Assembly: GCF_025397915.1 (NCBI RefSeq)
Contig: NZ_JALIDZ010000001.1
Location: 124,001 to 188,000 of the forward strand
DNA from: Microbaculum marinisediminis
GTDB lineage: Bacteria > Pseudomonadota > Alphaproteobacteria > Rhizobiales > Tepidamorphaceae
Length of the DNA stretch: 64,000 nucleotides
Reading direction: 5' to 3'
This document shows, piece by piece, positions 1 to 8,267 of this stretch (the stretch's first letter is position 1; every line of letters begins with the position of its first letter). The translations under genes and the position numbers were made by a program. The notes under the pieces are model-generated. The model worked only from the letters and a program-made list of their open reading frames with translations, searched no databases and had not been told where the DNA came from.

Positions 1-1
1 C

Positions 2-856
2 ATCTTCGGCGCAGGACTCGGGGTCGACGGGGCCGCGATCGCCTCTGTGCTGGCCCGTGTCGCCTTCGTCGTCGTCGGCTTCAACGGTCTCGTCCGTGTC
101 CACAACCTGCTGGCAGCGCCGAGGCTCAGGGGCTTCGCCACCGACGTCCGGCCGATCTCCGCGATCGCCATTCCGGCCATGCTGACCAATGTCGCCACGC
201 CCGTCGGCAACGCCTACATGACATGGGCGATCGCCAAATACGGCGTGTCGGCGGTGGCCGGCTGGGCGATCGTCGGACGCATCTTGCCAGTCGCCTTCGG
301 CGGCATCTTCGCGCTGTCGGGCGCGGTGGGGCCGATCATCGGCCAGAACTACGGCGCCGGCCAGTTCGACCGGGTCCGCCAGACCTATATCGACGCGATG
401 GTCTTCGTCCTCGTCTATGTCGGCATCGTCTGGGTGATCCTGTTCTCGACCCGGCACCTCCTCGTCGCGGCGTTCTCGGCCAGCGGCGACGGCGCCGGGC
501 TCGTCCTTTTGTTCTGCGGGGTCATCTCCGCCAGCTTCGTGTTCGTCGGCGTGCTGTTCGTCTCGAACGCGGCCTTCAACACGCTCGGCTATCCCTACAT
601 CTCGACCCTGTTCAACTGGGGGCGGGCGACCCTCGGCACGATCCCGTTCGTCTGGATCGGATCGCTGTGGCTGGGCGCGCCGGGCGTCCTGTGGGGACAG
701 GCGATCGGCAGCGTCCTGTTCGGCGCCGCCGCCGGGCTCGTCGGCTACCGGCTCGTCACCCACCTGCACCGCCGGCCGCCGGGCGAACCGCCGGTTCCGC
801 TGTGGCGCATCGCCCTGTCGCCGTTCTCGACCGGCAAGAGCCTGACCGGAATCTGA
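2..856 (+). CDS. MATE family efflux transporter, C-terminal part (5' end outside window)
   Basis: The reading frame is open from the first bases of the window, so the apparent GTG at 47 is internal and the gene starts upstream. The visible 284 residues form about six hydrophobic segments separated by short loops, with Gly/Pro-rich helices and a GPIIGQNYGAG stretch typical of multidrug and toxic compound extrusion (MATE/NorM) proteins. These are inner-membrane antiporters that exchange cations for drugs or metabolites. The protein ends in a short basic tail. No substrate can be inferred. The TGA stop is at 854-856, and the next gene (DUF2093) starts 95 bp downstream on the same strand. The family call is fairly secure; the exact subfamily is not. 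Confidence 0.82.
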   Translation: MFGAGLGVDGAAIASVLARVAFVVVGFNGLVRVHNLLAAPRLRGFATDVRPISAIAIPAMLTNVATPVGNAYMTWAIAKYGVSAVAGWAIVGRILPVAFGGIFALSGAVGPIIGQNYGAGQFDRVRQTYIDAMVFVLVYVGIVWVILFSTRHLLVAAFSASGDGAGLVLLFCGVISASFVFVGVLFVSNAAFNTLGYPYISTLFNWGRATLGTIPFVWIGSLWLGAPGVLWGQAIGSVLFGAAAGLVGYRLVTHLHRRPPGEPPVPLWRIALSPFSTGKSLTGI

Positions 857-950
857 GGGACGCGTCGCGCGAATATCCGAGGGTTATGGAATTCCGCGCC
901 TAGAGACGCTATCTATCGGGCAGCGACAACCGGTCCCGACGGAATTCATC

Positions 951-1175
951 ATGAACCGCTACGAACGCCCGGCCGCGCAAGGCGAAGCGGTCATCCAGTA
1001 TCTCGACGGCGATTTCCGGATCCTCAAACCCGGAAGCTACGTCCTGTGCGCGGTCACGGGCCGCCAGATCCCGCTGAGCGAACTTCGCTACTGGAGCGTC
1101 GAGCGTCAGGAAGCCTACGCCGACCACGAAGTCGCCATGCAGGTCTACGAGGAAAAGTTCCGCAAGCGCGGATGA
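951..1175 (+). CDS. DUF2093 domain-containing protein
   Basis: This 74-residue soluble protein matches the small DUF2093 family of Hyphomicrobiales. It shows the family's compact layout: an ADGDF-like strand (YLDGDFRIL), a GSYVLCAVTGRQIPL turn, then LRYWSVERQEAY and a charged C-terminus. Its function is unknown. The gene lies next to the lpxK-waaA lipid A cluster on the opposite strand, an arrangement I recall from other Hyphomicrobiales, but this gives no direct functional proof. The ATG at 951 follows a purine-rich stretch and is the only reasonable start. Confidence 0.8.
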   Translation: MNRYERPAAQGEAVIQYLDGDFRILKPGSYVLCAVTGRQIPLSELRYWSVERQEAYADHEVAMQVYEEKFRKRG

Positions 1176-1179
1176 CCTA

Positions 1180-1238
1180 GACCCGGATAACGGAGACCCG
1201 GATAACGGGGACGCGGATAACGGGCCGCCGATAACGGG
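1180..1238. repeat. 15-bp minisatellite, about four copies
   Basis: Four consecutive units run from 1180: three of 15 bp (1180-1194, 1195-1209, 1210-1224) and a fourth of 14 bp (1225-1238). Each is built on GACCCGGATAACGGG with one to three changes. The array fills most of the gap between the convergent DUF2093 and lpxK genes and carries no T-tract, so it does not look like a terminator. Confidence 0.85.
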
Positions 1239-1275
1239 CCGGGCGCGAAACCGCCCCGCCCTGCCCCTTCCGGCT

Positions 1276-2307
1276 CTATCCCCGCCGCAGCCCGCCCACC
1301 AGCAGCGTCCGCAGGTCCAGGGCGCTCGCCTCGTCGAGCGCCAGCGTCACCGGCAGGGCCACCGACGCCTCCGCGAGCGCCTTCAAGGTGCCGCCCTTCG
1401 GCGCGCCGATGCGCACGATGTCCTTTTCCGTCGTCACCGGTATAGCGCCGCTGCGCTTCTGCAACGCCATCAGGCCCCGCGCATCCGCCTCCGTATAGAC
1501 GTGATGATCCGGAAAGCCGCGCGCCTCCATGATCTGCATGCCGATCGCGGACACGGTCTCGAAGAACTTGTCGGGGCGGCCGATGCCGGCGAAGGCGATG
1601 GCGGGACGCCCGGCCAGTGCCGTGGTCATCGCCGGCGCGGGTGCCAACCGGCCGCGCAGGACCAGCATTCCCTTGTCGCCGGCAAGGGTCGCGACCGCCT
1701 CGCCGGCCTCGCCCTCGCCGATCACCACGACGGCGGCGGCGCGGGCAAGCTGCGGGTCGAGCGGCAGGCGCAACGGGCCGGCGGGCAGACAATAGCCGTT
1801 GCCGATCCCATAGCCGCCGTCGATCACCAGCAGGGACAGATCCTTGGCCAGAGCGGCGTTCTGGAAGCCGTCATCCATGACGATGATGTCGCCGAGGGTC
1901 TGCGCGAGCCGGGCGCCGGCGGCGCGGTCGGGCGAAACGACGGTCGGCGCGGTGCGGGCGAGCAGCAGCGGCTCGTCGCCGACGTCGGCGGCGGTATGGA
2001 CGGCCGGGTCGACCGAGACCGGCCCGGCGACGCGGGCGCCGTAGCCGCGACTAAGGAACACCGGCTTATGCCCGAGCGCGGCCAGCAGCCGCGCGATCAG
2101 GATCGCGGTCGGGGTCTTGCCGGAACCGCCCACCGTCGGATTGCCAATGCAGATCACCGGCACATCGGCCGTCGTTGCCGGCGCGCGGCGAAACCGCAGC
2201 CAGGCAATCAGCGCATAGATCAGGGAGAGCGGCCACAGGCACAGGGCCTGCCAACCCGGTCCGCGCCGACCGTCCCCGGGTCCTCGCCAGAAGCCGGGCG
2301 CGCGCAC
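1276..2307 (-). CDS. lpxK: Tetraacyldisaccharide 4'-kinase
   Basis: LpxK phosphorylates the 4' position of the tetraacyldisaccharide lipid A precursor at the inner face of the inner membrane, using ATP. The 343-residue protein has an N-terminal hydrophobic helix (WPLSLIYALIAWL), a Walker A-like GNPTVGGSGKTPT (residues 55-67), LSRGYGAR, DDGFQNAAL and a late VTTEKDIVR segment, all standard in LpxK. I chose the GTG at 2307 because it sits one base after the waaA stop (TGA at 2311-2309). The longer frame upstream runs inside waaA. The gene is the last member of the minus-strand lipid A/core cluster and is probably translationally coupled to waaA. Confidence 0.95.
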   Translation of the reverse strand: MRAPGFWRGPGDGRRGPGWQALCLWPLSLIYALIAWLRFRRAPATTADVPVICIGNPTVGGSGKTPTAILIARLLAALGHKPVFLSRGYGARVAGPVSVDPAVHTAADVGDEPLLLARTAPTVVSPDRAAGARLAQTLGDIIVMDDGFQNAALAKDLSLLVIDGGYGIGNGYCLPAGPLRLPLDPQLARAAAVVVIGEGEAGEAVATLAGDKGMLVLRGRLAPAPAMTTALAGRPAIAFAGIGRPDKFFETVSAIGMQIMEARGFPDHHVYTEADARGLMALQKRSGAIPVTTEKDIVRIGAPKGGTLKALAEASVALPVTLALDEASALDLRTLLVGGLRRG

Positions 2308-2308
2308 C

Positions 2309-3619
2309 TCACCGCCCTCCGGCCGTCTCGGAGAGAAGCGGGTCGAGCGCGGCCATCGACCGGTCGAGCGCGCCGGAGAAGGCGGAGACCGCCGCATTCG
2401 CGGCCTCGGCATGACGGCCGACGGCGGCGGGCGTGGCCATGAACGCCTCGACCTTGCCGGCAAGATCCGCGGCATCTGCGATTTCCTCGGCACCGCCGGC
2501 GCCATGCAGCGCGGCGTAGACGTCGGCGAAGTTGTGGATATGCGGGCCGTGCAGGATCGCCGTCGTCAGCTTGGCCGGCTCGATCGGGTTCTGCCCGCCG
2601 TGCGGGATCAGCGAGCCGCCCATGAAGACGATCGGGGCGAGCCGGTAGACAAGCCCCATCTCGCCGATCGTGTCGAACAGATAGATGTCGGTATCCGGCG
2701 CGGGCATCTCCCCCCTCGAGCGGACGGCGACCGTCAGGCCCCGGGCCTCGGCAGCGGCGGCCATCTCGGCGCCGCGCTCGGGATGGCGCGGGGCGATGAT
2801 CGTCAGCGCGCCGGGCCGGCCGGCGACGATCGCCGCGTGCGCGTCGAGGATCGCCTCGACCTCGCCGGGATGCAGGCTCGCCGCCGCCCAGCGCGGCCGC
2901 TCGCCGATCGCCGCGCCGACATCCTTCAGAGCGGCTTCGTCGGCCGCAGGCGCCGGTACGTCGTATTTCAGGTTGCCGGAGCAGATCACCGGTTCCGCGC
3001 CCAGGGCCCGCAGGCGCTCGGCGTCGCCTTCGGATTGCGCCAGACACAGGTCGAAGCGCGACAGCAGCGCGCCGATCATCGCCGGTCCCTTCTGCCAGCG
3101 GCGGAACGAGCGGTCGGACATGCGCGCGTTGACGAGCGACAGGCGCGCCCCGCTGCGCGCGGTCTCCAGGATCAGGTTGGGCCAGAGCTCGGACTCGGCG
3201 AAGATCGCCAGCCCCGGGCGCCAATGCTCGAGGAACCGGCGCACGAAGCGCGGCCCGTCGAGCGGCACGTATTGATGGATCGCACGACCGTTCAGGCCCG
3301 CCCCGGCCAGCCGGGCCCTGGCGATCCGCGTCGACGTCATCGTCCCCGTCGTCAGCAGCACCGAGACGCGGCCGTCGGCGAGGATGCGCTCGATCATCGG
3401 CAGCACGGACATGGTCTCGCCTACGCTTGCGGCATGGACCCAGACGAGCGGGCCGTCCGGGCGCGGCAGGCTGGCCTCGCCGTAGCGCTCGCCCTGGTGC
3501 TCGGGGTCTTCCTTGCCGTGCTTGAGCCGCCAGCTCAGGATCAGCCCGGCCAGAGGATGGGCCACCGATGTCAGCGTCCTGTATGTCGCCAGTATCAGCG
3601 AGCGCGGCGCCTCAGCCAT
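2309..3619 (-). CDS. waaA: 3-deoxy-D-manno-octulosonic acid (Kdo) transferase
   Basis: WaaA (KdtA) transfers Kdo from CMP-Kdo to lipid IVA, starting the LPS core. The 436-residue protein has the expected GT-30/GT-B layout: an N-terminal membrane-proximal helix, GERYGEAS, VHAASVGE (about residues 61-68), then LLTTGTMTS, FAESELWPNLI, VNARMSDRS and a C-terminal FMGGSLIPHGGQNPIEP sugar-nucleotide region. The ATG at 3619 overlaps the stop of the upstream DUF374 gene (3614-3612) by 8 bp. This fits operon coupling and is preferred over the longer frame starting at 3718. lpxK follows after one base. Confidence 0.95.
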   Translation of the reverse strand: MAEAPRSLILATYRTLTSVAHPLAGLILSWRLKHGKEDPEHQGERYGEASLPRPDGPLVWVHAASVGETMSVLPMIERILADGRVSVLLTTGTMTSTRIARARLAGAGLNGRAIHQYVPLDGPRFVRRFLEHWRPGLAIFAESELWPNLILETARSGARLSLVNARMSDRSFRRWQKGPAMIGALLSRFDLCLAQSEGDAERLRALGAEPVICSGNLKYDVPAPAADEAALKDVGAAIGERPRWAAASLHPGEVEAILDAHAAIVAGRPGALTIIAPRHPERGAEMAAAAEARGLTVAVRSRGEMPAPDTDIYLFDTIGEMGLVYRLAPIVFMGGSLIPHGGQNPIEPAKLTTAILHGPHIHNFADVYAALHGAGGAEEIADAADLAGKVEAFMATPAAVGRHAEAANAAVSAFSGALDRSMAALDPLLSETAGGR

Positions 3620-4307
3620 TCTCGGGTCCGTCGACGATCTCGTAGGCCCGGCGGGTGCAGGCGTTGATGGACTCCTCCACCTGCAGCCGGATCGCCTCCA
3701 GCGTATCGCGATCGGCATCGGGCGCCACCCTAATCTCGTCGGCGACGACGGCGGAGAGATGGCTGAACGGCAGGTTCACCGCGGCTTTGTCCCAGCTCTT
3801 CATCGTGATGCGCCGGCTCGACGCGATGGCGATGGGAAGGATCGGCCGGCCGGACTGCTGGGCGAGCTTGACGACGCCGAGGCCGGCACGCCGAGAGATC
3901 TTCGGCACATCGGCGGTCAGCGCCACGTTCACGCCTTCGCCCAGCGTCGCCACCATCTCGCGGAAGGCCACTGAGCCGCCCTTGACGTGAAACCGGCCCT
4001 TGGTGTCGCCGGAGCCGCGGATCGTGCCGACGCCGAGCCGCTCCGCCGCCTGGGCGTTGATCTCGCCGTCGCGGTGACGGGAAATCAGCACGGCGGCCTT
4101 GTGATAGGGCCTCTTGACGAACGGCATGAGGAAATGCTGCCCGTGCCAGAAGGTCAGGATCAGCGGCAGGTTGCGATCGATCCGCTCGTAGACATCCGGC
4201 GGCTCGATGGTGACCCGGCTGGTCCTGTAGACGAGGCGCAGGTAGCCGGCGATCAGCGCGCCGAGAAGGACCTGCACCCAGCGGGCGGCGAACAGTCGTT
4301 TCAGCAT
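3612..4307 (-). CDS. DUF374 lysophospholipid-acyltransferase-like protein
   Basis: This 231-residue protein belongs to the DUF374 branch of the LPLAT acyltransferase superfamily. It has an N-terminal hydrophobic helix (VQVLLGALIAGYLRLVY), FWHGQHFLMP, ISRHRDGE, GVGTIRGSGDTKG and LTADVPKISRRAGLGVV. The FWHGQ block stands where classical LPLATs have HX4D, so catalysis may differ or be absent. Its position between an msbA-like transporter and waaA points to a role in lipid A or LPS maturation, but the substrate is unknown. I chose the ATG at 4307, four bases after the ABC transporter stop; an ATG at 4328 would overlap that gene. Confidence 0.88.
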   Translation of the reverse strand: MLKRLFAARWVQVLLGALIAGYLRLVYRTSRVTIEPPDVYERIDRNLPLILTFWHGQHFLMPFVKRPYHKAAVLISRHRDGEINAQAAERLGVGTIRGSGDTKGRFHVKGGSVAFREMVATLGEGVNVALTADVPKISRRAGLGVVKLAQQSGRPILPIAIASSRRITMKSWDKAAVNLPFSHLSAVVADEIRVAPDADRDTLEAIRLQVEESINACTRRAYEIVDGPENG

Positions 4308-4311
4308 CGCC

Positions 4312-6192
4312 TCAGGCGTTTGTCGCATTGGCCGCAGCACGCGCGCGCGGCTCGCGGTCGGTCGGATCGGAAGGCTCCGACTTCGTTGATTCGGCGCCGA
4401 ACTGGGTGCGATGCAGCCGTGCGTAGACGCCGTTCCTGGCGACGAGCTCGTCATGGTTGCCGCTCTCGACGATCCGGCCGGCTTCCATGACGTGGATGAC
4501 GTCGGCCTTCTTCACCGTCGACAGGCGGTGGGCGATCATGATCACCGAGCGTCCCTTGAGAAGCACGTCGAGGGCTTCCTGGATCTGCGCCTCGGCCTCG
4601 GTGTCGAGCGAGGAGGTCGGCTCGTCGAGCAGCAGGATCGGCGCGTCGCGCAACATGGCGCGGGCAAACGCGATGCGCTGGCGCTGGCCGCCGGACAACA
4701 TGTTGCCGGCCTCGCCGACCGGCGTGTCGTAGCCCTTCGGGAAGGCCATGATGAAATCGTGCGCGACGGCGGCCCTGGCCGCGGCGATCACCTGTTCCTC
4801 GCTCGCCCCTTCCGAGCCGTACATGATGTTGGCGCGGATGGTGTCGTCGAACAGCACCGGCTCCTGGGTCACCAGCGCGCTGGCGAGGCGGACGGAGGAA
4901 ATGGTGCAGTCGGTGATGTCCTGGCCGTCGATCCGAACCTGCCCGGACTGCGGATCGTAGAAGCGCAGCAGCAGGTTGAGAACGGTGCTCTTGCCCGAGC
5001 CGCTCGGCCCCACCAGGGCGATCCGCTTGCCGGCGGGAACGGTCAGCGAGAAGTCGCGCAGCACCGGTTCGCCGTCGCGGTAGTGGAAGGAGACATCGTC
5101 GAAGGAGATCTCGCCGGCGGTGACCTTGAGCGGCAGCGCGCCCGGCTTCTCCGCCACCTTCGAGTCGAGGTCGATGATGCCGAACACGCGGTTGGCCGCG
5201 ACCACGCCTTCCTGCAGCATGGTCTGCAGTGAGGCGACCGTCTTCATCGGCTGGTACATCAGCATCGCGGCGGTGACGAAGCCCATGAACTGGCCGGCGG
5301 TCAGCGAACCGTGGATGCCCTGATAGCCGCCATAGAGGATGGCCAGCGCGAAGCCGACCCCGGTCAACGCCTCGACCACCGGGCCCGACGAGGCCTTGGT
5401 GCGCACCGAGCGCATGATGAATTCGAGCGTGCGGTCGATGATGCGCCGGGCCCGTTCGGTCTCGTGCGCCTCGCGGTCATAGGCCTTGACGACGCGGATG
5501 CCGGTCAGCGTCTGCGACACCAGGATGCCGAGGTCGCCGGTCTCCTGGAACGTCTTTGTGGCCGAGACATGGACCCGGCGGCGCTGGCGGCCGAGCACCC
5601 GCAGCGCCAAGGGAATGGCGATCACCGCGAAGACTGACAGGCGCCAGTCCATGTAGAACATCGAGCCGGTGAGCAGCAGGACTTTCAGGATGTTCTGGCC
5701 GAGCGCGACGATGGTCAGGCTCGCGGCCTCGCGGATCGCCAGCACGTCGTTCATGAAGCTGGAGACGAAACGGCCCGAATGGGTCCGCTGCAGCCAGCCG
5801 AGATCGGCCTGGGTCAGCCGCTCGAACATCTCCACCCGCAGGTCGGCGACGATCGAATTGCCGACATAGGCCTGACCGACGGTGGCGAAATACTCCGACG
5901 TCGCCTTGATGGCGACCATGACGATGACGAGCGCCGGCAGCATATAGAGCATCGTCTCGTTCTTGCCGAGGAACACCTCGTCGGCGGCCTGCTGCATCAG
6001 GAACGGCAGCGAGCCGGTGGCGATCGCCGAGAACATCATCGCCCCGAAGCAGCCGAGCAGCAGCTTCTTGCGCGGCAGAAGATGGTCGCGCGTCAGCCGG
6101 CCAACGACCTGCCATGTCGACAGATTCGTGGTGTGCAGGCTGTCGTCGGCCCGGTCGATTGAATTGCTGTCGGTGAATACGTTCGAAACCAC
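4312..6192 (-). CDS. MsbA-like ABC transporter, fused permease and ATPase
   Basis: This 626-residue half-transporter has about six membrane helices in residues 40-320 and one nucleotide-binding domain. The domain shows Walker A GPSGSGKST (395-403), signature LSGGQ (499-503), Walker B ILLLDEP (519-525) and H-loop IAHR (about 553-556). It is expected to work as a homodimer in the inner membrane. The lipid A context (waaA, lpxK and DUF374 directly downstream) suggests it flips lipid A-core or a related lipid, as MsbA does, though sequence alone does not exclude another lipid or drug substrate. The start is a GTG at 6192, preceded by GAGGAAA at suitable spacing. The C-terminal 30 residues are charged and look disordered. 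Confidence 0.9.
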   Translation of the reverse strand: MVSNVFTDSNSIDRADDSLHTTNLSTWQVVGRLTRDHLLPRKKLLLGCFGAMMFSAIATGSLPFLMQQAADEVFLGKNETMLYMLPALVIVMVAIKATSEYFATVGQAYVGNSIVADLRVEMFERLTQADLGWLQRTHSGRFVSSFMNDVLAIREAASLTIVALGQNILKVLLLTGSMFYMDWRLSVFAVIAIPLALRVLGRQRRRVHVSATKTFQETGDLGILVSQTLTGIRVVKAYDREAHETERARRIIDRTLEFIMRSVRTKASSGPVVEALTGVGFALAILYGGYQGIHGSLTAGQFMGFVTAAMLMYQPMKTVASLQTMLQEGVVAANRVFGIIDLDSKVAEKPGALPLKVTAGEISFDDVSFHYRDGEPVLRDFSLTVPAGKRIALVGPSGSGKSTVLNLLLRFYDPQSGQVRIDGQDITDCTISSVRLASALVTQEPVLFDDTIRANIMYGSEGASEEQVIAAARAAVAHDFIMAFPKGYDTPVGEAGNMLSGGQRQRIAFARAMLRDAPILLLDEPTSSLDTEAEAQIQEALDVLLKGRSVIMIAHRLSTVKKADVIHVMEAGRIVESGNHDELVARNGVYARLHRTQFGAESTKSEPSDPTDREPRARAAANATNA

Positions 6193-6285
6193 GCGATCTT
6201 TCCTCGAGCGCGGGATGATCCGCGTGCGTTCTATCCCGTCTGCGGCCCGCCGTCACCTATGACGAAGGCCGAAGGCCGGTACCGG

Positions 6286-6543
6286 TCAATCCGTGCCGGC
6301 GTCCCTACCCATCGCTTCGGGATCGAGCAATCGGTGCATGTGCACAATGAAGTAGCGCATCTGGGCATTGTCCACCGTGCGCTGCGCGGCGTCCTTCCAC
6401 GCGTCGTAGGCCGTCGCATAGTTAGGATAGATGCCGACGATATCCAGTCTGTCGAGATCGCGAAATTCCAGTGCCTCGACGTCCCGCAGCTCGCCACCGA
6501 AGACGAGATGGAGAAGCTGCTTCCCGGTCTGGGTCTCGGCCAT
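6286..6543 (-). CDS. DUF4170 domain-containing protein
   Basis: This 85-residue protein has the core of the DUF4170 family: LHLVFGGEL, FRDLDRLDIVGI, a YATAYDAWK helix and TVDNAQMRYFIVHMHRLLDP. The function is unknown; in this window it sits between a cysQ-like phosphatase and the lipid A cluster. I chose the ATG at 6543 because AGGAGTGAGG lies about 8 bases upstream. A second ATG at 6570 forms an ATGA overlap with the cysQ stop and would add nine residues, so it remains possible. The two genes are clearly in one unit. Confidence 0.85.
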   Translation of the reverse strand: MAETQTGKQLLHLVFGGELRDVEALEFRDLDRLDIVGIYPNYATAYDAWKDAAQRTVDNAQMRYFIVHMHRLLDPEAMGRDAGTD

Positions 6544-6566
6544 ATCCCTCACTCCTGCATTCGAAG

Positions 6567-7358
6567 TCATGTGTTTTCGTGGCCGATGGCCGCGAGAATC
6601 GCGCCATGCAGCCGTCGTCCCGCCGCAAAGAAGGCCGGATGCCGCGCCGATGCACCGTTCAGGCGGATCGGGGCACCTTCGAAGTCGGTGACGATACCGC
6701 CCGCTTCCTGCACGATCACGAGCGCGGCGGCAAGGTCCCAGTCCGCACTTCCCGACGTCGCCAGCGCCGCATCGACATCGCCGCTGGCAACCCGGGCCAG
6801 GCGATGGGCGAGCGACTTCAGGAAACGGCGATCCTCGGCAAACCGCGCATTTTCAACGCCGGCCTGGGCGATCGCCTTCTTCGAGGCGGCGATTTTCGCC
6901 GATTCGAGCGACGAACAGTCGCTCACGGCGAGTTTTGCCCCGTTCAGCGTCGCCCCGGACCCGGACCGTGCCGCCCAAAGCTCGTCGCGGACCGGATTGT
7001 AGAGGACGCCGGCGACCGACGCGCCGTTTTCCACGACCCCGATGGACACCACCCATTCGTCGGTCCGTTCGACAAAGGCGCGGGTGCCGTCGATCGGGTC
7101 GACAATGATAACGCGGGCGGCCTCGTGGCGCGAACCGTCGTCCGGGCGCTCTTCCGACAGCCAGCCGTAGTCCGGCCGATATCCGGTCAGCCGCGCATGC
7201 AGCAGGTCGTCGAGGGCGATATCGGCCTCGGTGACGATCGACTGATCGTGCTTGTTCCATCGCCTCGGGTCGCCGCGGAAATATTCGAGCGCCAGCGCGC
7301 CGGCCTCGCGGGCGACGGCCGAGATCATGTCGAGGTCCTTGCGGTCGATGTCGGACAA
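6567..7358 (-). CDS. cysQ: 3'(2'),5'-bisphosphate nucleotidase / inositol monophosphatase family protein
   Basis: This 263-residue protein has the Mg-dependent, Li-sensitive phosphatase signatures: WLSEE (catalytic Glu pair near 69-70), VDPIDGTRAF (Asp-Pro-Ile-Asp, 87-92) and ADWDLAAA (WD near 207-208). The EADIALDDLL region and lengths fit CysQ-type enzymes, which remove 3'-phosphoadenosine phosphate. An inositol-phosphatase activity cannot be excluded from motifs. It heads the minus-strand run cysQ-DUF4170-msbA-DUF374-waaA-lpxK. Confidence 0.85.
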   Translation of the reverse strand: MSDIDRKDLDMISAVAREAGALALEYFRGDPRRWNKHDQSIVTEADIALDDLLHARLTGYRPDYGWLSEERPDDGSRHEAARVIIVDPIDGTRAFVERTDEWVVSIGVVENGASVAGVLYNPVRDELWAARSGSGATLNGAKLAVSDCSSLESAKIAASKKAIAQAGVENARFAEDRRFLKSLAHRLARVASGDVDAALATSGSADWDLAAALVIVQEAGGIVTDFEGAPIRLNGASARHPAFFAAGRRLHGAILAAIGHENT

Positions 7359-7597
7359 AAGTGGCGATCCAATCGGTAGACGGCGGCCGGCGGCGTTCCG
7401 AACACTTCGGCCGGCGGCGACGGAAATCGTTGATGGGCGGGGCTTTGTGTAGTGATCCCTTACAAACTGTTCAAGTCGACACGACCTGGTGACTCCCTTT
7501 TAACCGAACCTCTTAAGCCGTTCCCAAGGTTTGGCAGGCACACTCCTGAATAACGACGGGCACCAAACAAACAAGCGGGCCCGGCAGGGAGACTTTC

Positions 7598-8194
7598 ATG
7601 AGGCGTCAAATCGCGTGCACCGCCGAGGTGCACCGGGGTGCGAGCTGTCGTGTGCGGCTCGACCCCTTCGAATTGCCGGCGCGGGTCGTCTACAAAGGCG
7701 TGTCCCGCGCCGGCGGCCACGCTCCGGGACAGCACGTGGCGATCGTCGGTCGCGACAGCGTGATGATCCGCCGCGAGACGAACGCGGGCGTGCCGCTCTA
7801 CGTAACCGTACCGCTCTCCGCCTATGCGGGCGTCCTGCTTTCGGTCCATGACGGTCCGGAAGGCCGGATCGTCGGATTGACCCTGCACCACAGGAACGGC
7901 GACCTCGAGGTGCCGCTGTTCGAGGCGGACAACACCGATGACGTCATCGCCGACTGGCAGGTCTGGTCGCGCACGCTCTCCCGGCCACTGCTGATCCGCA
8001 ACGCCGACGGCACGGTCTGCGAGCCCCAGGAGCGGCTCGGCGGCGTCATCGTCAAGCGTCCGGTGGCGCGGCGCGCCAACCGGTTCTTCGCCGAGCGTCG
8101 GCCGAAATTCCTGTGCCAGCGCGGCACCGGCGGGCGGCTGTCCGGCATCATCTATCGCGAGGACGAGATCATCGCCCGCGACATCGCCAGCTAG
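7598..8194 (+). CDS. DUF6101 family protein
   Basis: This 198-residue protein resembles the DUF6101 family of Hyphomicrobiales: VRLDPFELPARV near the N-terminus, a VPLSAYAGVLL segment, LTLHHRNGDLEVPLF, a DDVIADWQVWSR tract and a basic C-terminal part ending YREDEIIARD. The function is unknown; no signal peptide or membrane segment is seen. The ATG at 7598 has GGGAGA about 6 bases upstream. The 240 bp before it has no gene. It converges with the winged-helix gene, and a long perfect inverted repeat lies between them. Confidence 0.72.
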   Translation: MRRQIACTAEVHRGASCRVRLDPFELPARVVYKGVSRAGGHAPGQHVAIVGRDSVMIRRETNAGVPLYVTVPLSAYAGVLLSVHDGPEGRIVGLTLHHRNGDLEVPLFEADNTDDVIADWQVWSRTLSRPLLIRNADGTVCEPQERLGGVIVKRPVARRANRFFAERRPKFLCQRGTGGRLSGIIYREDEIIARDIAS

Positions 8195-8221
8195 GGCCGC
8201 TCCGCACAGCGCGAACACTGC

Positions 8222-8260
8222 GAAACCGCCGGCCGGACGGCCGTCCACATCGGCGGTTTC
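8222..8260. terminator. Candidate bidirectional terminator hairpin between convergent genes
   Basis: A perfect 10-bp inverted repeat, GAAACCGCCG (8222-8231) and CGGCGGTTTC (8251-8260), encloses a perfect 12-bp palindrome (8235-8246). The A-rich left edge and T-rich right edge allow short U-tracts in both directions. It sits between the ends of the DUF6101 and winged-helix genes. The U-tracts are short, so termination is inferred. Confidence 0.45.
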
Positions 8261-8267
8261 CATCCAT

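Noticed and set aside
223-903. Long open frames overlapping confirmed genes, with Arg/Ala/Gly-rich translations
   Set aside because: They are out-of-frame shadows of high-GC genes, with no motifs or hydrophobic pattern; this applies to many similar frames through the window.
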